Positions 1 to 6,340 of a stretch of 11,244 bases of DNA are shown in pieces. The stretch lies in assembly GCA_028292835.1 (NCBI GenBank), contig JAQGLP010000082.1, positions 1 through 11,244 on the forward strand, read 5' to 3'. The translations under genes were made by a program, and so were the position numbers. Under the pieces are notes generated by a model, which worked only from the letters and a program-made list of their open reading frames with translations, was not told the origin of the DNA and ran no database searches. The stretch is from Variovorax sp. (GTDB taxonomy: Bacteria > Pseudomonadota > Gammaproteobacteria > Burkholderiales > Burkholderiaceae_C). How positions within the stretch are numbered: the stretch's first letter is position 1; the number at the start of each line of letters is the position of its first letter.

Positions 1-421
1 CATGCAGCGTCTCGAGCACAAGCACCGGGTCGATGCTATGGTTGCGCGGCACCGACTGGCTCCCGCTCAGCGACACCTTGTCGAAGCGCAGACCCATGGC
101 CTGGAGCCACTCGTAGGCCTCGTACTGGCGTTCGGCGTAGACGTGCACCAGGGCGGCGTCGTTGCGGTACTTGCCGGCCTTGAGCAGGTCTTCTTCCAGC
201 AACGCGGCGCTGTCGGGGATGCCGTTCTTCTTCTGCACCTCGGTGCCCGCGAAGGCGAAGGCGCCGCCGCACATGCGCGTGCTGCCGCCGTAGAGTTCTG
301 TCTTTTCCAGCAACAGCACACGGCTGCCTTGCCGCGCCGCCTCGATGGCCGCGCAGTGGCCGGCCATACCGGCGCCGATCACGATGACGTCGAACTTCGA
401 CGGGTCTTTTTTCTCCTGCAT
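1..421 (-). CDS. FAD-binding_2 family flavoprotein dehydrogenase, N-terminal part (cut by window edge)
   Basis: The first 140 residues are visible, and the reading frame is open to the left edge. The N-terminus has a Rossmann dinucleotide fold with GAGMAG at residues 16-21, an acidic strand end (LLLEK, about 38-42), then YGGSTRMCGGAF. This arrangement is typical of the fumarate reductase / 3-ketosteroid-1-dehydrogenase / tricarballylate dehydrogenase superfamily, where FAD accepts hydride from an alpha-beta C-C bond. The catalytic C-terminal half lies outside the window, so the substrate cannot be inferred. The ATG start is well supported: AGGAG at 428-432 lies 6 bases upstream, inside a 13-base gap after the stop of the hydroxylase gene. 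It is therefore the fifth gene of the minus-strand operon and probably co-translated. It is a second, distinct member of the superfamily that also includes the 2111-3523 gene. Confidence 0.85.
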   Translation of the reverse strand, partial: MQEKKDPSKFDVIVIGAGMAGHCAAIEAARQGSRVLLLEKTELYGGSTRMCGGAFAFAGTEVQKKNGIPDSAALLEEDLLKAGKYRNDAALVHVYAERQYEAYEWLQAMGLRFDKVSLSGSQSVPRNHSIDPVLVLETLH

Positions 422-434
422 GGCGTGCTCCTGG

Positions 435-2069
435 CTACTGGTTTCCGGAGACGGTCCGCACGACCGCCGCAATGTCTGTGGGCAAGGTGGCGCCGCGCCA
501 GGCCACATGGCCGTCGGGGCGCACGAGCACATGGCGCTTCTCGTAGGCGGCCAGCACCTTCGGCTCGCGCATGAGCTCGATGCGCAGCGGCAAGCCCGCT
601 GCGGCCGCCGCGTGCACGAACAGCTCGGCCTCGCCCGGATGCTGCGCGTCGCTCATCAGCACGAATCCACGGCCGAAGAGGTCGAGCGTGGAGCGCCCGT
701 CTTCCAGCCACACATGCGGTGCCCGGCAACCCGGCCGCGTGCTCGGCCTGTAGTTCACCGCGTCTTCGTATTCCGCCTTGACCTGTTCGGGCGATTCGGG
801 GTCGTCGTAGATGCAGACGGACGAGCCGGTGTAGCGGTTGCCCAGGTGCATGTTCTTAGAGAACCATTCTTTCTTGAGGCCTTCGCCGAGCGCATGCCCC
901 ACGAGCTCGCGTGCGCGCTGGCCCTCCTCGCCCTCATCGAAGATCTTCTGCGTGTGCGGCACGCGCTGCATCACTTCGAGGTTGCTCGTGGAAAAGCGCG
1001 TGATGCGATGCGCGACCGGGCGGCGCTCGATGCCGTAGGAATCGAGCAGCTTCGCGCCACCCCAACCCTCAACGCAGGCCGAGAGCTTCCACGACAGGTC
1101 GACCGCATCGCCGATGCCGGTGTTCATGCCGAGGCCACCGGTGGGCGAGGTCAGGTGGCAGGCATCGCCGGCGATGAACACGCGCCCGCGGCCATACGAA
1201 TCGGCTACCTGCTCGATGCGCGTCCAGCGCAGGATGCTGAGGATCTCGAGATCGAACACCCGGCCCACCGCCTTGTGCGCGAAGGCCTTGAGTTCGTCGT
1301 CGGTGTAGACGTGCCGCTCGCTCGCGTCGCCGATGATCGACATGCGCCACTGGTCGCGGCCGTTGATGGCGACGATGGTGGCCCACACCCCGTTGGCGCC
1401 GACGAACATGTAGCGGTAACCGGGTGCCTTGTCGTGCAGCTGGTTGAAGTTTTCGCAGCGGAAGATGACGTTGGTGGTGTGGGTCAGCACGCCCTTGCCC
1501 TGCATGCCGATGTCCAGTTGCTCGCGCACCGTGCTGCGACCGCCGTCGCAGCCCACGAGGAACTTCGCGCGGTACGTGATGCGCCGCTCGTCGGCTTCAT
1601 CGACGACGGTGGCCGTCACGCCGCCCGCATCCTGCTCGAAACCTTCGAGACGATGTCTGTAATGCAGGGACACCCCCGGCTGGGAACGCGCGAATTTCTG
1701 CAGCACCGGATCGAACATGTTCTGGGGGCGGCGCTCGCGCTTTTGCGGGCTTTCCGGCGGCGGGCTGTCGTCCTTCATGGCCGGCATCGGCTGGCGGCCC
1801 ATCTCATAGCCGTTGAGCGTCGTAAGGTAGACGTTGTCCTGCGGATAGGCGCGGTTGTAGTCGCTGGCCTCGACGTCCTGGACGATGCCCCAGCGGCGGC
1901 AGAACTCCATCGTGCGCACGCCCACGCCGTCCATCTTGGCCTGGCGGATCACGCCGTCGCCCTGCTCCACCAGCGTGCACGTGCGCCCGCGCCAGCCCAG
2001 GTCACCCGCCAGTGCGAGCCCCACCGGCCCGGCGCCGACCACCAGCACATCCGTTTCCACCAGATTCAT
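435..2069 (-). CDS. FAD-dependent aromatic-ring monooxygenase (PheA/TfdB/MhpA type)
   Basis: The product is 544 residues, the normal size for single-component class A flavin hydroxylases of the MhpA/TfdB/PheA type. These use NAD(P)H and O2 to hydroxylate phenolic or related rings in the cytoplasm. Visible motifs in order: GAGPVG (12-17, ADP binding), the DG motif CDGGRST (174-180), and the GD motif GDACHLTSPTGGLGMNTGIG (301-320) followed by DAVDLSWKL. The C-terminal part, from about 441 (RPSTRPGCRAPHVWL) to 526 (VRPDGHVAWRG), matches the thioredoxin-like domain typical of these enzymes. This domain is absent from the shorter p-hydroxybenzoate hydroxylases. The gene lies 41 bases downstream of the 2111-3523 dehydrogenase and 13 bases upstream of the next flavoprotein. 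The Shine-Dalgarno at the chosen ATG is weak. The exact substrate cannot be read from the sequence. Confidence 0.9.
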   Translation of the reverse strand: MNLVETDVLVVGAGPVGLALAGDLGWRGRTCTLVEQGDGVIRQAKMDGVGVRTMEFCRRWGIVQDVEASDYNRAYPQDNVYLTTLNGYEMGRQPMPAMKDDSPPPESPQKRERRPQNMFDPVLQKFARSQPGVSLHYRHRLEGFEQDAGGVTATVVDEADERRITYRAKFLVGCDGGRSTVREQLDIGMQGKGVLTHTTNVIFRCENFNQLHDKAPGYRYMFVGANGVWATIVAINGRDQWRMSIIGDASERHVYTDDELKAFAHKAVGRVFDLEILSILRWTRIEQVADSYGRGRVFIAGDACHLTSPTGGLGMNTGIGDAVDLSWKLSACVEGWGGAKLLDSYGIERRPVAHRITRFSTSNLEVMQRVPHTQKIFDEGEEGQRARELVGHALGEGLKKEWFSKNMHLGNRYTGSSVCIYDDPESPEQVKAEYEDAVNYRPSTRPGCRAPHVWLEDGRSTLDLFGRGFVLMSDAQHPGEAELFVHAAAAAGLPLRIELMREPKVLAAYEKRHVLVRPDGHVAWRGATLPTDIAAVVRTVSGNQ

Positions 2070-2110
2070 TTCACTGCTTTCATTGGGATCTTTTCTTGTT
2101 CGGCGACGGC

Positions 2111-3523
2111 TCAGGCGTGCGCGGCCTGGCGCGTCTTCACGATGTGTTCCGCGGCGCGCAGCCCCGTGGTCGCAGCCTTCGATAGGCCGCCCACGTAGCC
2201 GATGTTTTCACCGCCCTCCAGCCCGCCGCTGGAGCCGCCCGCCGCATAGAGGCCGAGGAACGGCTCGCCATGTGCGTCCATGGCGCGCGACCATTCGTCG
2301 ATGGCCAGGCCGCCCATGGTGTAGGTCATGCCGGCGCATACCGGCACGCCGTAGAACGGCGCCGTGCGGATCGGCATCGCGCGATAGGCCTTGGGGCTGC
2401 GCGGCGGCTGGAGCGCTTCGAGGGTGTCGCGCTCGATGGCCTCGTTGTAGGTCGCGACGGTGGCCGCGAGCGCTTGCGACGCGATGCCCAGCTGTCCGGC
2501 CAGCGCTTCGAGGGAGTCGGCGCGGAAGATCGCGCCGCCGCACTTTTCCATGTTCGGGTTGGGCGGTAGGAAGCGCGACGTGCCGGGCCCCTCCCACAGC
2601 GGCTGATCGAAGACGACGAAGGCCGACAGCGGATCGGGCAGCCCCGCGATGCGGTTGGCGATGTAGACGCCGCCGCGCCCTTCGTCGACGAAGCGGCCGC
2701 CTTGCGCATTCACCACGATGGCCGAGGTCGCGACGTTGTCCATCCACGGCAGCGGCCAGAGCCGGTCGTCGGTCATCGCGTTGCGGTTCATCACGTGGCC
2801 GTAGAAGCCGACGAGGTCGGAGAGCCGCGCGCCGGCCGCGCGCGCCATGCGCACGCCGTCGCCCAGGCCCGAGCGCGCATTGCGCTGGAGCACCTTGTCG
2901 GGCGCCGGCGAGATGTTCTCTCGCACCAGGTCTGCGTCGCACTGGAAACCGCCGTCGGCGATGACGACGGCCTGGGCGCGCACTTCGAACGGCACGCCGT
3001 CCGCGTTGCCCTTGACGCCGGTGCAGCGGCCGTCCGCGATGTCCAGTTCCAGCGCGCGATGACCGCGCAGCAGCTGTCCACCATGCTTGGCCAGCGCGCC
3101 ACCCAGCGTGCGCAGCAGCACGTCGCCGCCGCGGCCGCGCCAGTCCGAGCCCACGCGCTGCAGCGAAGGCGGCGACAGCACGAAGTTGTGGTGCGGCTCC
3201 GATCCACCCTTGATGAAGCGGATGCCCTGGCTCTGCAGCCACTTGACCGCGCGCCGCGCGTCTTCGGCGATGGCGCGCGCCAGCCCTGCATGCGCCGCGC
3301 CCCGGGTGGCGGTGCGGATGACCTGTTCGAGCACGTCGGCATTGGACTGGATGTCGTTCAGGCACACATGGAACGCTCCGCCCGTCAGGCGCGAGTTGCA
3401 CAGGTATTCGGGGTCAGCCGAGCGCTCCAGCACGACCACGCGAAGGCCGCTCTCGGCCGCACGCACGCCGGCCGTCAGTCCGGCAAGGCCCGCACCCACC
3501 ACACACACATCACATTCGATCAT
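2111..3523 (-). CDS. FAD-binding_2 dehydrogenase (TcuA / 3-ketosteroid dehydrogenase-like)
   Basis: A complete 470-residue flavoprotein, close in length to tricarballylate dehydrogenase TcuA and related cytosolic members of the fumarate reductase flavoprotein superfamily. Visible features: GAGLAG (10-15), LER at 32-34 ending the second Rossmann strand, a Gly-Asp-Gly turn at 221-223, GGRFVDEG (275-282), TMGGLAID (402-409) and the FAD-closing segment GLYAAGGSSGG (424-434). The segment before TMGG reads GMTYTMGG, without the His that fumarate and urocanate reductases carry there. This favours an oxidative dehydrogenase/desaturase over a fumarate reductase. No secretion signal or covalent flavin-binding region is present, so it should be cytoplasmic. 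A GAGG Shine-Dalgarno lies 6 bases before the ATG, within the end of the preceding gene, and the gap between the two genes is 3 bases. The substrate is unknown. Confidence 0.88.
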   Translation of the reverse strand: MIECDVCVVGAGLAGLTAGVRAAESGLRVVVLERSADPEYLCNSRLTGGAFHVCLNDIQSNADVLEQVIRTATRGAAHAGLARAIAEDARRAVKWLQSQGIRFIKGGSEPHHNFVLSPPSLQRVGSDWRGRGGDVLLRTLGGALAKHGGQLLRGHRALELDIADGRCTGVKGNADGVPFEVRAQAVVIADGGFQCDADLVRENISPAPDKVLQRNARSGLGDGVRMARAAGARLSDLVGFYGHVMNRNAMTDDRLWPLPWMDNVATSAIVVNAQGGRFVDEGRGGVYIANRIAGLPDPLSAFVVFDQPLWEGPGTSRFLPPNPNMEKCGGAIFRADSLEALAGQLGIASQALAATVATYNEAIERDTLEALQPPRSPKAYRAMPIRTAPFYGVPVCAGMTYTMGGLAIDEWSRAMDAHGEPFLGLYAAGGSSGGLEGGENIGYVGGLSKAATTGLRAAEHIVKTRQAAHA

Positions 3524-3526
3524 TGC

Positions 3527-3781
3527 TTACCTCGGCATCAGCGTTTCGGCGACCAGTTCGACCACCTCGAGCGCCGCTTTCAAAATCAGGTTCACGGCAA
3601 ACGCCAGCGCGATCGCCATGGGATAGAGCTCGACGAAGCCGGTGCGAAAGGCCAGCCAGAAGCCGAGCACGGCCACGGCCGCCGAGCCCGAGCGGACGAC
3701 GCGGTTCTTGTTCTTCAGCGTGGCGCGGATCACCGGAAACGGTGCCGGCGTTTCAGCCATGGAATCGGAGACTTGCTGCAT
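3527..3781 (-). CDS. Small two-helix inner-membrane protein of unknown function
   Basis: An 84-residue protein that I do not recognise. After a polar, partly basic N-terminus (about 1-32, with KNKNR at 23-27) there are two hydrophobic stretches. One is about 33-46 (GSAAVAVLGFWLAF) and the other about 54-74 (starting PMAIALAFAVNLIL), separated by a short turn containing RTGFVELY. The likely topology is two membrane helices with a cytoplasmic N-terminus. It lies 10 bases after the Bug-protein gene and 3 bases before the dehydrogenase gene, so operon membership is clear. It is too short to be a TctB subunit, which has four helices in about 150 residues. It might anchor a soluble partner or assist transport. 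Neither possible start, ATG at 3781 or in-frame ATG at 3760, has a strong Shine-Dalgarno. Confidence 0.7.
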   Translation of the reverse strand: MQQVSDSMAETPAPFPVIRATLKNKNRVVRSGSAAVAVLGFWLAFRTGFVELYPMAIALAFAVNLILKAALEVVELVAETLMPR

Positions 3782-3791
3782 CAGGTGGTTT

Positions 3792-4760
3792 TCAATCGAT
3801 CTTGATGTCCGACGCAGCGATGAATTTCTTCCACATCGCCAGGTCGATACGGGTGGTGGCTTCGAGGTAGGGCACAGAGGTGTCCTCAGCCGGATCGACG
3901 CCGACGTCCTTCATGCGCTGCTGCATCCTCGGCGAATGCACGATCTTGGCGATCTCGGCGTTAAGGCGGTCGATCACCGCCTTGGGCGTGCCGGCCGGCG
4001 CCGCGATGCTGTACCAGGAGCGGATGGCAAAACCCTGGAAGCCCAGTTCCTGCATGGTCGGCAGGCTCGGCGCGATGCCCAGGCGGCTGGGCCCCGTCAC
4101 CGCCAGCGCGCGCAGGTTGCCCGCGGCCACTTGCGGCAGCGCCGAGGTGTCGCTGAACACCAGGTCGATCTGGCCGCCCATGAGGTCGACGATGGCCGGC
4201 CCGATGCCCTTGTAGGGCACGTGATTGATCTTGATGTCCCCGGTCTTCGCGAACATCTCGCCGGACAGGTGCGGCGTGGCGCCGTTGCCCGACGAACCGT
4301 AGTTGAGCTTGCCGGGATTTGCGCGGGCGTAGTCCACGAGGTCCTTGACCGTCTTGAACGGGCTCTTCGCATTCACCATTAGCACGTTGGAAGAGGTGTA
4401 GACCATGGCCACGGGTGCAAAGTCCTTGAGGGGGTCGTACTGCAGCTTGGGATAGAGCGCCGGGTTGATGGCCATGGTGCTGTTGACCGCCATCAGCAGC
4501 GTGTAGCCGTCGTGCGGTGCCTTCGCCACCAGCGCCGCGCCCAGGCCGCCGTTGGCACCGGGGCGGTACTCGACGATCACGCGCTGGCCCAGCGCAGGAC
4601 TCAGGGCCTCGCTCATCAGGTTGCCGAAGGTGCTGCCCATCCCACCTGGCGCGTAGGGCACGACGAGCGTGATGGGCTTGTCTGGATAGGCTGCGCATGC
4701 CAGGCCCATGGACAGCCAGGCTATGCAGCCCCACAGGAGGAGGCTTGCTGTTTTTATCAT
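3792..4760 (-). CDS. Bug/TctC-family periplasmic solute-binding protein
   Basis: The mature protein binds a small organic acid in the periplasm. Starting at the ATG at 4760 it has 322 residues, the usual Bug length. That start has GGAG six bases upstream. The longer in-frame starts at 4781 and 4799 lack a comparable site, and the 4799 start falls inside an operator palindrome. Residues 1-24 form a signal peptide with probable cleavage before YPDKP. Family motifs follow: YPDKPITLVVPYAPGG (25-40), DGYTLLMAVNST, NPALYPKLQYDP, LNYGSSGNG, HVPYKG, and NLRALAVTGPSR. The Asp usually found in the PGGxxD ligand loop is replaced by Ser (PGGMGS, 38-43). No TctA or TctB membrane subunits are present in the window, so it is an orphan binding protein, as is common in Burkholderiales. 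It is first in the operon and divergent from a GntR regulator. Confidence 0.93.
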   Translation of the reverse strand: MIKTASLLLWGCIAWLSMGLACAAYPDKPITLVVPYAPGGMGSTFGNLMSEALSPALGQRVIVEYRPGANGGLGAALVAKAPHDGYTLLMAVNSTMAINPALYPKLQYDPLKDFAPVAMVYTSSNVLMVNAKSPFKTVKDLVDYARANPGKLNYGSSGNGATPHLSGEMFAKTGDIKINHVPYKGIGPAIVDLMGGQIDLVFSDTSALPQVAAGNLRALAVTGPSRLGIAPSLPTMQELGFQGFAIRSWYSIAAPAGTPKAVIDRLNAEIAKIVHSPRMQQRMKDVGVDPAEDTSVPYLEATTRIDLAMWKKFIAASDIKID

Positions 4761-4778
4761 CGAAGTCTCCGTCGTTCT

Positions 4779-4796
4779 CATGAAGGTATGATACTT
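4779..4796. promoter_or_regulatory. Degenerate third GntR half-site
   Basis: AAGGTATGA at 4783-4791 repeats the left half of the neighbouring perfect operator exactly, 17 bases away (AAGGTATGA again at 4800-4808). The right half is degenerate (ATACTT instead of ACCTT). It lies just upstream of the Bug-gene Shine-Dalgarno, so it may be a secondary regulator site or a relic. Functional role is inferred. Confidence 0.45.
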
Positions 4797-4815
4797 CATA
4801 AGGTATGACCTTATG
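4797..4815. promoter_or_regulatory. GntR-type operator, perfect palindrome 1
   Basis: CATAAGGT-ATG-ACCTTATG is an inverted repeat with 8-base arms and a 3-base spacer, with no mismatches. Its core GT-N3-AC matches the known consensus for FadR-subfamily GntR regulators (yGTNNNACy). The same AAGGT-N3-ACCTT core occurs again at 4865-4877. It lies between a divergent GntR gene and the Bug-led operon, 36 bases upstream of the Bug start codon. Confidence 0.8.
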
Positions 4816-4864
4816 CCTAGGGTTTTCCTGATGGAGCGACACCATTGGTTGTGCTACAGGTACT

Positions 4865-4877
4865 AAGGTCCTACCTT
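4865..4877. promoter_or_regulatory. GntR-type operator, perfect palindrome 2
   Basis: AAGGT-CCT-ACCTT is a perfect 5-base inverted repeat with a different spacer from palindrome 1. Conservation of the arms but not the spacer points to a protein-binding site. The two centres (4806 and 4871) are 65 bases apart, about six helical turns, which would allow binding on the same face or looping. It directly abuts a minus-strand TTGACA box. Confidence 0.8.
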
Positions 4878-4883
4878 TGTCAA
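4878..4883 (-). promoter_or_regulatory. Consensus -35 box (TTGACA) facing the catabolic operon
   Basis: The minus strand reads TTGACA, a perfect sigma-70 -35 hexamer, followed without a gap by operator 2, which would fill the first 13 bases of the -35/-10 spacer. No good -10 hexamer is visible at 16-18 bases. The best is TGTAGC at 19 bases. The promoter may therefore be weak or need help. Transcription toward the Bug gene would then also cross operator 1. Confidence 0.5.
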
Positions 4884-4917
4884 ACGTGAGAAGATCTGCT
4901 CCAACGAAAGCGCATTC

Positions 4918-5676
4918 ATGACTGTGGAATCAACGGAAATCGACGGGGCAGAACCAACGGCGACATTGCGGCCGAGCCCCAACTTCGCGCCGATCAAGGC
5001 CAAGCGCGCGTTCGAGGCGGTGTGCGAGCAGATCCGCCGCGAGGTGGCACTCGGCACATTGAAGCCAGGCGACCGTCTACCTCCCGAGCGGGAATTCGCC
5101 GAACAGCTCGGCGTCAGCCGCACCGCCATCCGCGAGGCGATGCGCAGCCTAGAGAACGCCGGCATCGTGCAGTGCCAGCAAGGCATGGGCGGCGGCGCAT
5201 TCATTCGCGAGCGCGACTCCATGGCCGTGACCCAGGCGGTCGGCGACATGGTGATGCTGGGACAGATTCCCTCGCACAGCGTGACCGAGGTGCGCATCAT
5301 CCTCACCGAACAGGCAATCCGCATGGCCTGCGAGCGCGCGACCGAAGAAGACTTTCTGGCGATCGAGCGAGACATCGACCGCGCCGAGCAGTTGACCGTT
5401 CGCGGCGACTTCACGCGGCGCAACGCCTACATCACCGAGTTCTACCGGATCCTCGCGCAGGCCACGCACAATCAGGTCATGGTGATGCTGGTGGAGTCAC
5501 TCTCCGAACTGACGCGCGCCTTGCTGGCAAAGGCGAGCCCGGTGCCGCGCAGTGATGTAATCGGCGTGCGACGCAATGTGCTCAAGCTCATGCGCGCGCG
5601 GGACGCCGACGGCGCGGTCCGGGAAATGCGAGCGCATCTTGAACGGTTGCATCGTCTGCTCGAAGCCAAGGCCTGA
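4918..5676 (+). CDS. GntR-family transcriptional regulator, FadR/FCD subfamily
   Basis: The product is 252 residues. The winged helix-turn-helix spans about 30-98: AFEAVCEQIRREVALGTLKPGDRLPPE, then the recognition region LGVSRTAIREAMRSLENAGIV, with the wing GMGGGAFI. The remainder (about 105-250) is an all-helical FCD ligand-binding domain ending EMRAHLERLHRLL. Family members usually repress a divergent catabolic operon and release DNA on binding a carboxylic acid. The paired AAGGT-N3-ACCTT palindromes upstream fit this role and autoregulation. Of the His residues that normally bind metal in FCD domains, the one in the FH motif is Tyr here (EFYRILAQATHN, about 174-185). The next appears to be Arg/Asn (VRRNVLKLM), and the one in RAHL (240) is kept. 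The Shine-Dalgarno is weak (GAAAG). Confidence 0.92.
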   Translation: MTVESTEIDGAEPTATLRPSPNFAPIKAKRAFEAVCEQIRREVALGTLKPGDRLPPEREFAEQLGVSRTAIREAMRSLENAGIVQCQQGMGGGAFIRERDSMAVTQAVGDMVMLGQIPSHSVTEVRIILTEQAIRMACERATEEDFLAIERDIDRAEQLTVRGDFTRRNAYITEFYRILAQATHNQVMVMLVESLSELTRALLAKASPVPRSDVIGVRRNVLKLMRARDADGAVREMRAHLERLHRLLEAKA

Positions 5677-5861
5677 CGGCACAATTCACCCCACATGGTG
5701 AGCACGTTAATTGGCGTTCCGCGGCCGGGATTGAACTGGCCCTTTCGGATGCGATGCAGGCCAAGCCGCGCCCGCAATCTGGAATACGGTGCTTTCGGCC
5801 TGAGCGGTGAAACGGACTCAGGAAGCCATTCGGCCGCGCGGAAAATTTGCACCAGAGCCTC
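5677..5861. other. Unassigned junction sequence between regulator and transposase fragment
   Basis: About 185 bases separate the regulator stop from the recognisable transposase fragment. I see no credible gene start, promoter or terminator. The minus-strand transposase frame stays open across it (LPESVSPLRPKAPYSRLRA and onward), but this no longer resembles an IS5-type catalytic domain. It may come from another mobile element or from the chromosome next to a deletion. A weak 5-base inverted repeat (TCACC/GGTGA, 5686-5701) is the only structure noted. Confidence 0.4.
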
Positions 5862-6257
5862 CAGCACCTCATTGAAGAAGGCGACCACCGCGTCGTGCTC
5901 GATCAGGCGCTGGCGGTTCTTCGTGAACACCGTCGGCACCCAGACCGCGTCGTCCATCGCGAGGCCGATGAACCAGCGAAACAGCATGTTGTATTGCGTC
6001 TGCTCCATGAGCTGGCGCTCCGAGCGGATGCTGAACAGGATCTCCAGCAGCATCGCCCGCAGCAGCTTCTCCGGCGCGATGCTCGGGCGACCACCCTTTA
6101 CGTCGGCCTCGTACATCCGAGAGAACAACCCGTCCATCTTGGACAGCGCCTCGTTGACCATCACGCGGATGCGACGCAACGGGTGATCGGCGGGAACGAA
6201 GTCGTCCAGCCTTCTCATGGTGAACAAGCCTTCGGTGAATGTGTCAGGGCCGCGCAT
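5862..6257 (-). pseudogene. IS5-type (DUF772) transposase, C-terminally truncated
   Basis: From the ATG at 6257 the frame gives about 132 residues typical of the N-terminus of IS5/IS1182-like DDE transposases: MRGPDTFTEGLFTMRRLDDF, then HPLRRIRVMVNEAL, GGRPSIAPEKLLRAMLL, SIRSERQLMEQTQYN, and VWVPTVFTKNRQRLIEHD ending FFNEVL. Intact members continue with the catalytic domain (GEHFSVDGT and onward) to roughly 350-450 residues. Here the similarity stops at about 5862, and the open frame continues into unrelated sequence and then antisense to the GntR gene. All three catalytic acidic residues should therefore be missing and the protein cannot transpose. The breakpoint is approximate to about 15 bases. 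Confidence 0.82.
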
Positions 6258-6337
6258 CGGAGGGAGTTTCGTGAGTCTGCAAAGACAACGGACCAAGCCC
6301 GCTTGCGGGGGACCTTCGCGTGAGGTATTTCAGCAGC
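5862..6337 (-). mobile_element. Remnant of an IS5/IS1182-like insertion sequence, one end retained
   Basis: The element keeps its upstream end and the transposase N-terminus and has lost the 3' half. The probable outer end lies close to 6337, where the minus strand reads GGCTGCTGAAATA. This resembles the GGCTGTTGAAA-type termini of related elements, which is from memory and unverified. A short hairpin (CCCGC-TT-GCGGG, 6298-6309) lies in the subterminal region. The opposite terminal repeat and any target duplication are not visible, consistent with a deletion after insertion. Confidence 0.6.
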
Positions 6338-6340
6338 CTG

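Noticed and set aside
2066..2083. Five-codon minus-strand mini-frame (ATG to TGA) overlapping the monooxygenase start as ATGA
   Set aside because: It could couple translation, but no clear ribosome site precedes it and such short frames arise often by chance.
345..2198. A 617-codon plus-strand open frame opposite the monooxygenase gene
   Set aside because: Its translation is rich in Ala, Arg, His and Val without family motifs, and it mirrors a gene with full FAD hydroxylase motifs. Long antisense frames are expected in GC-rich codon usage.
2702..3805. A 367-codon plus-strand open frame opposite the dehydrogenase gene
   Set aside because: Antisense shadow with biased composition, no ribosome site and no recognisable motif. 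It also crosses three real minus-strand genes.
4761..4799. Longer N-termini of the Bug protein from ATG at 4799 or 4781
   Set aside because: They would put a polar tail before the signal peptide and overlap the operator region. The ATG at 4760 has a good GGAG site and gives the usual length.
5472..5861. Continuation of the minus-strand transposase frame into the GntR gene
   Set aside because: Similarity to transposases ends at about 5862 and the rest lies antisense to a well-supported regulator.
5695..6186. A 163-codon plus-strand frame over the IS remnant
   Set aside because: It runs antisense to the transposase fragment and has no ribosome site. Its first 50 codons cover the unassigned junction sequence, but I could not name a family.
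6298..6309. CCCGC-TT-GCGGG hairpin as a transcription terminator
   Set aside because: No T tract follows on either strand, and it sits in the IS subterminal region, so a terminator role is not supported.
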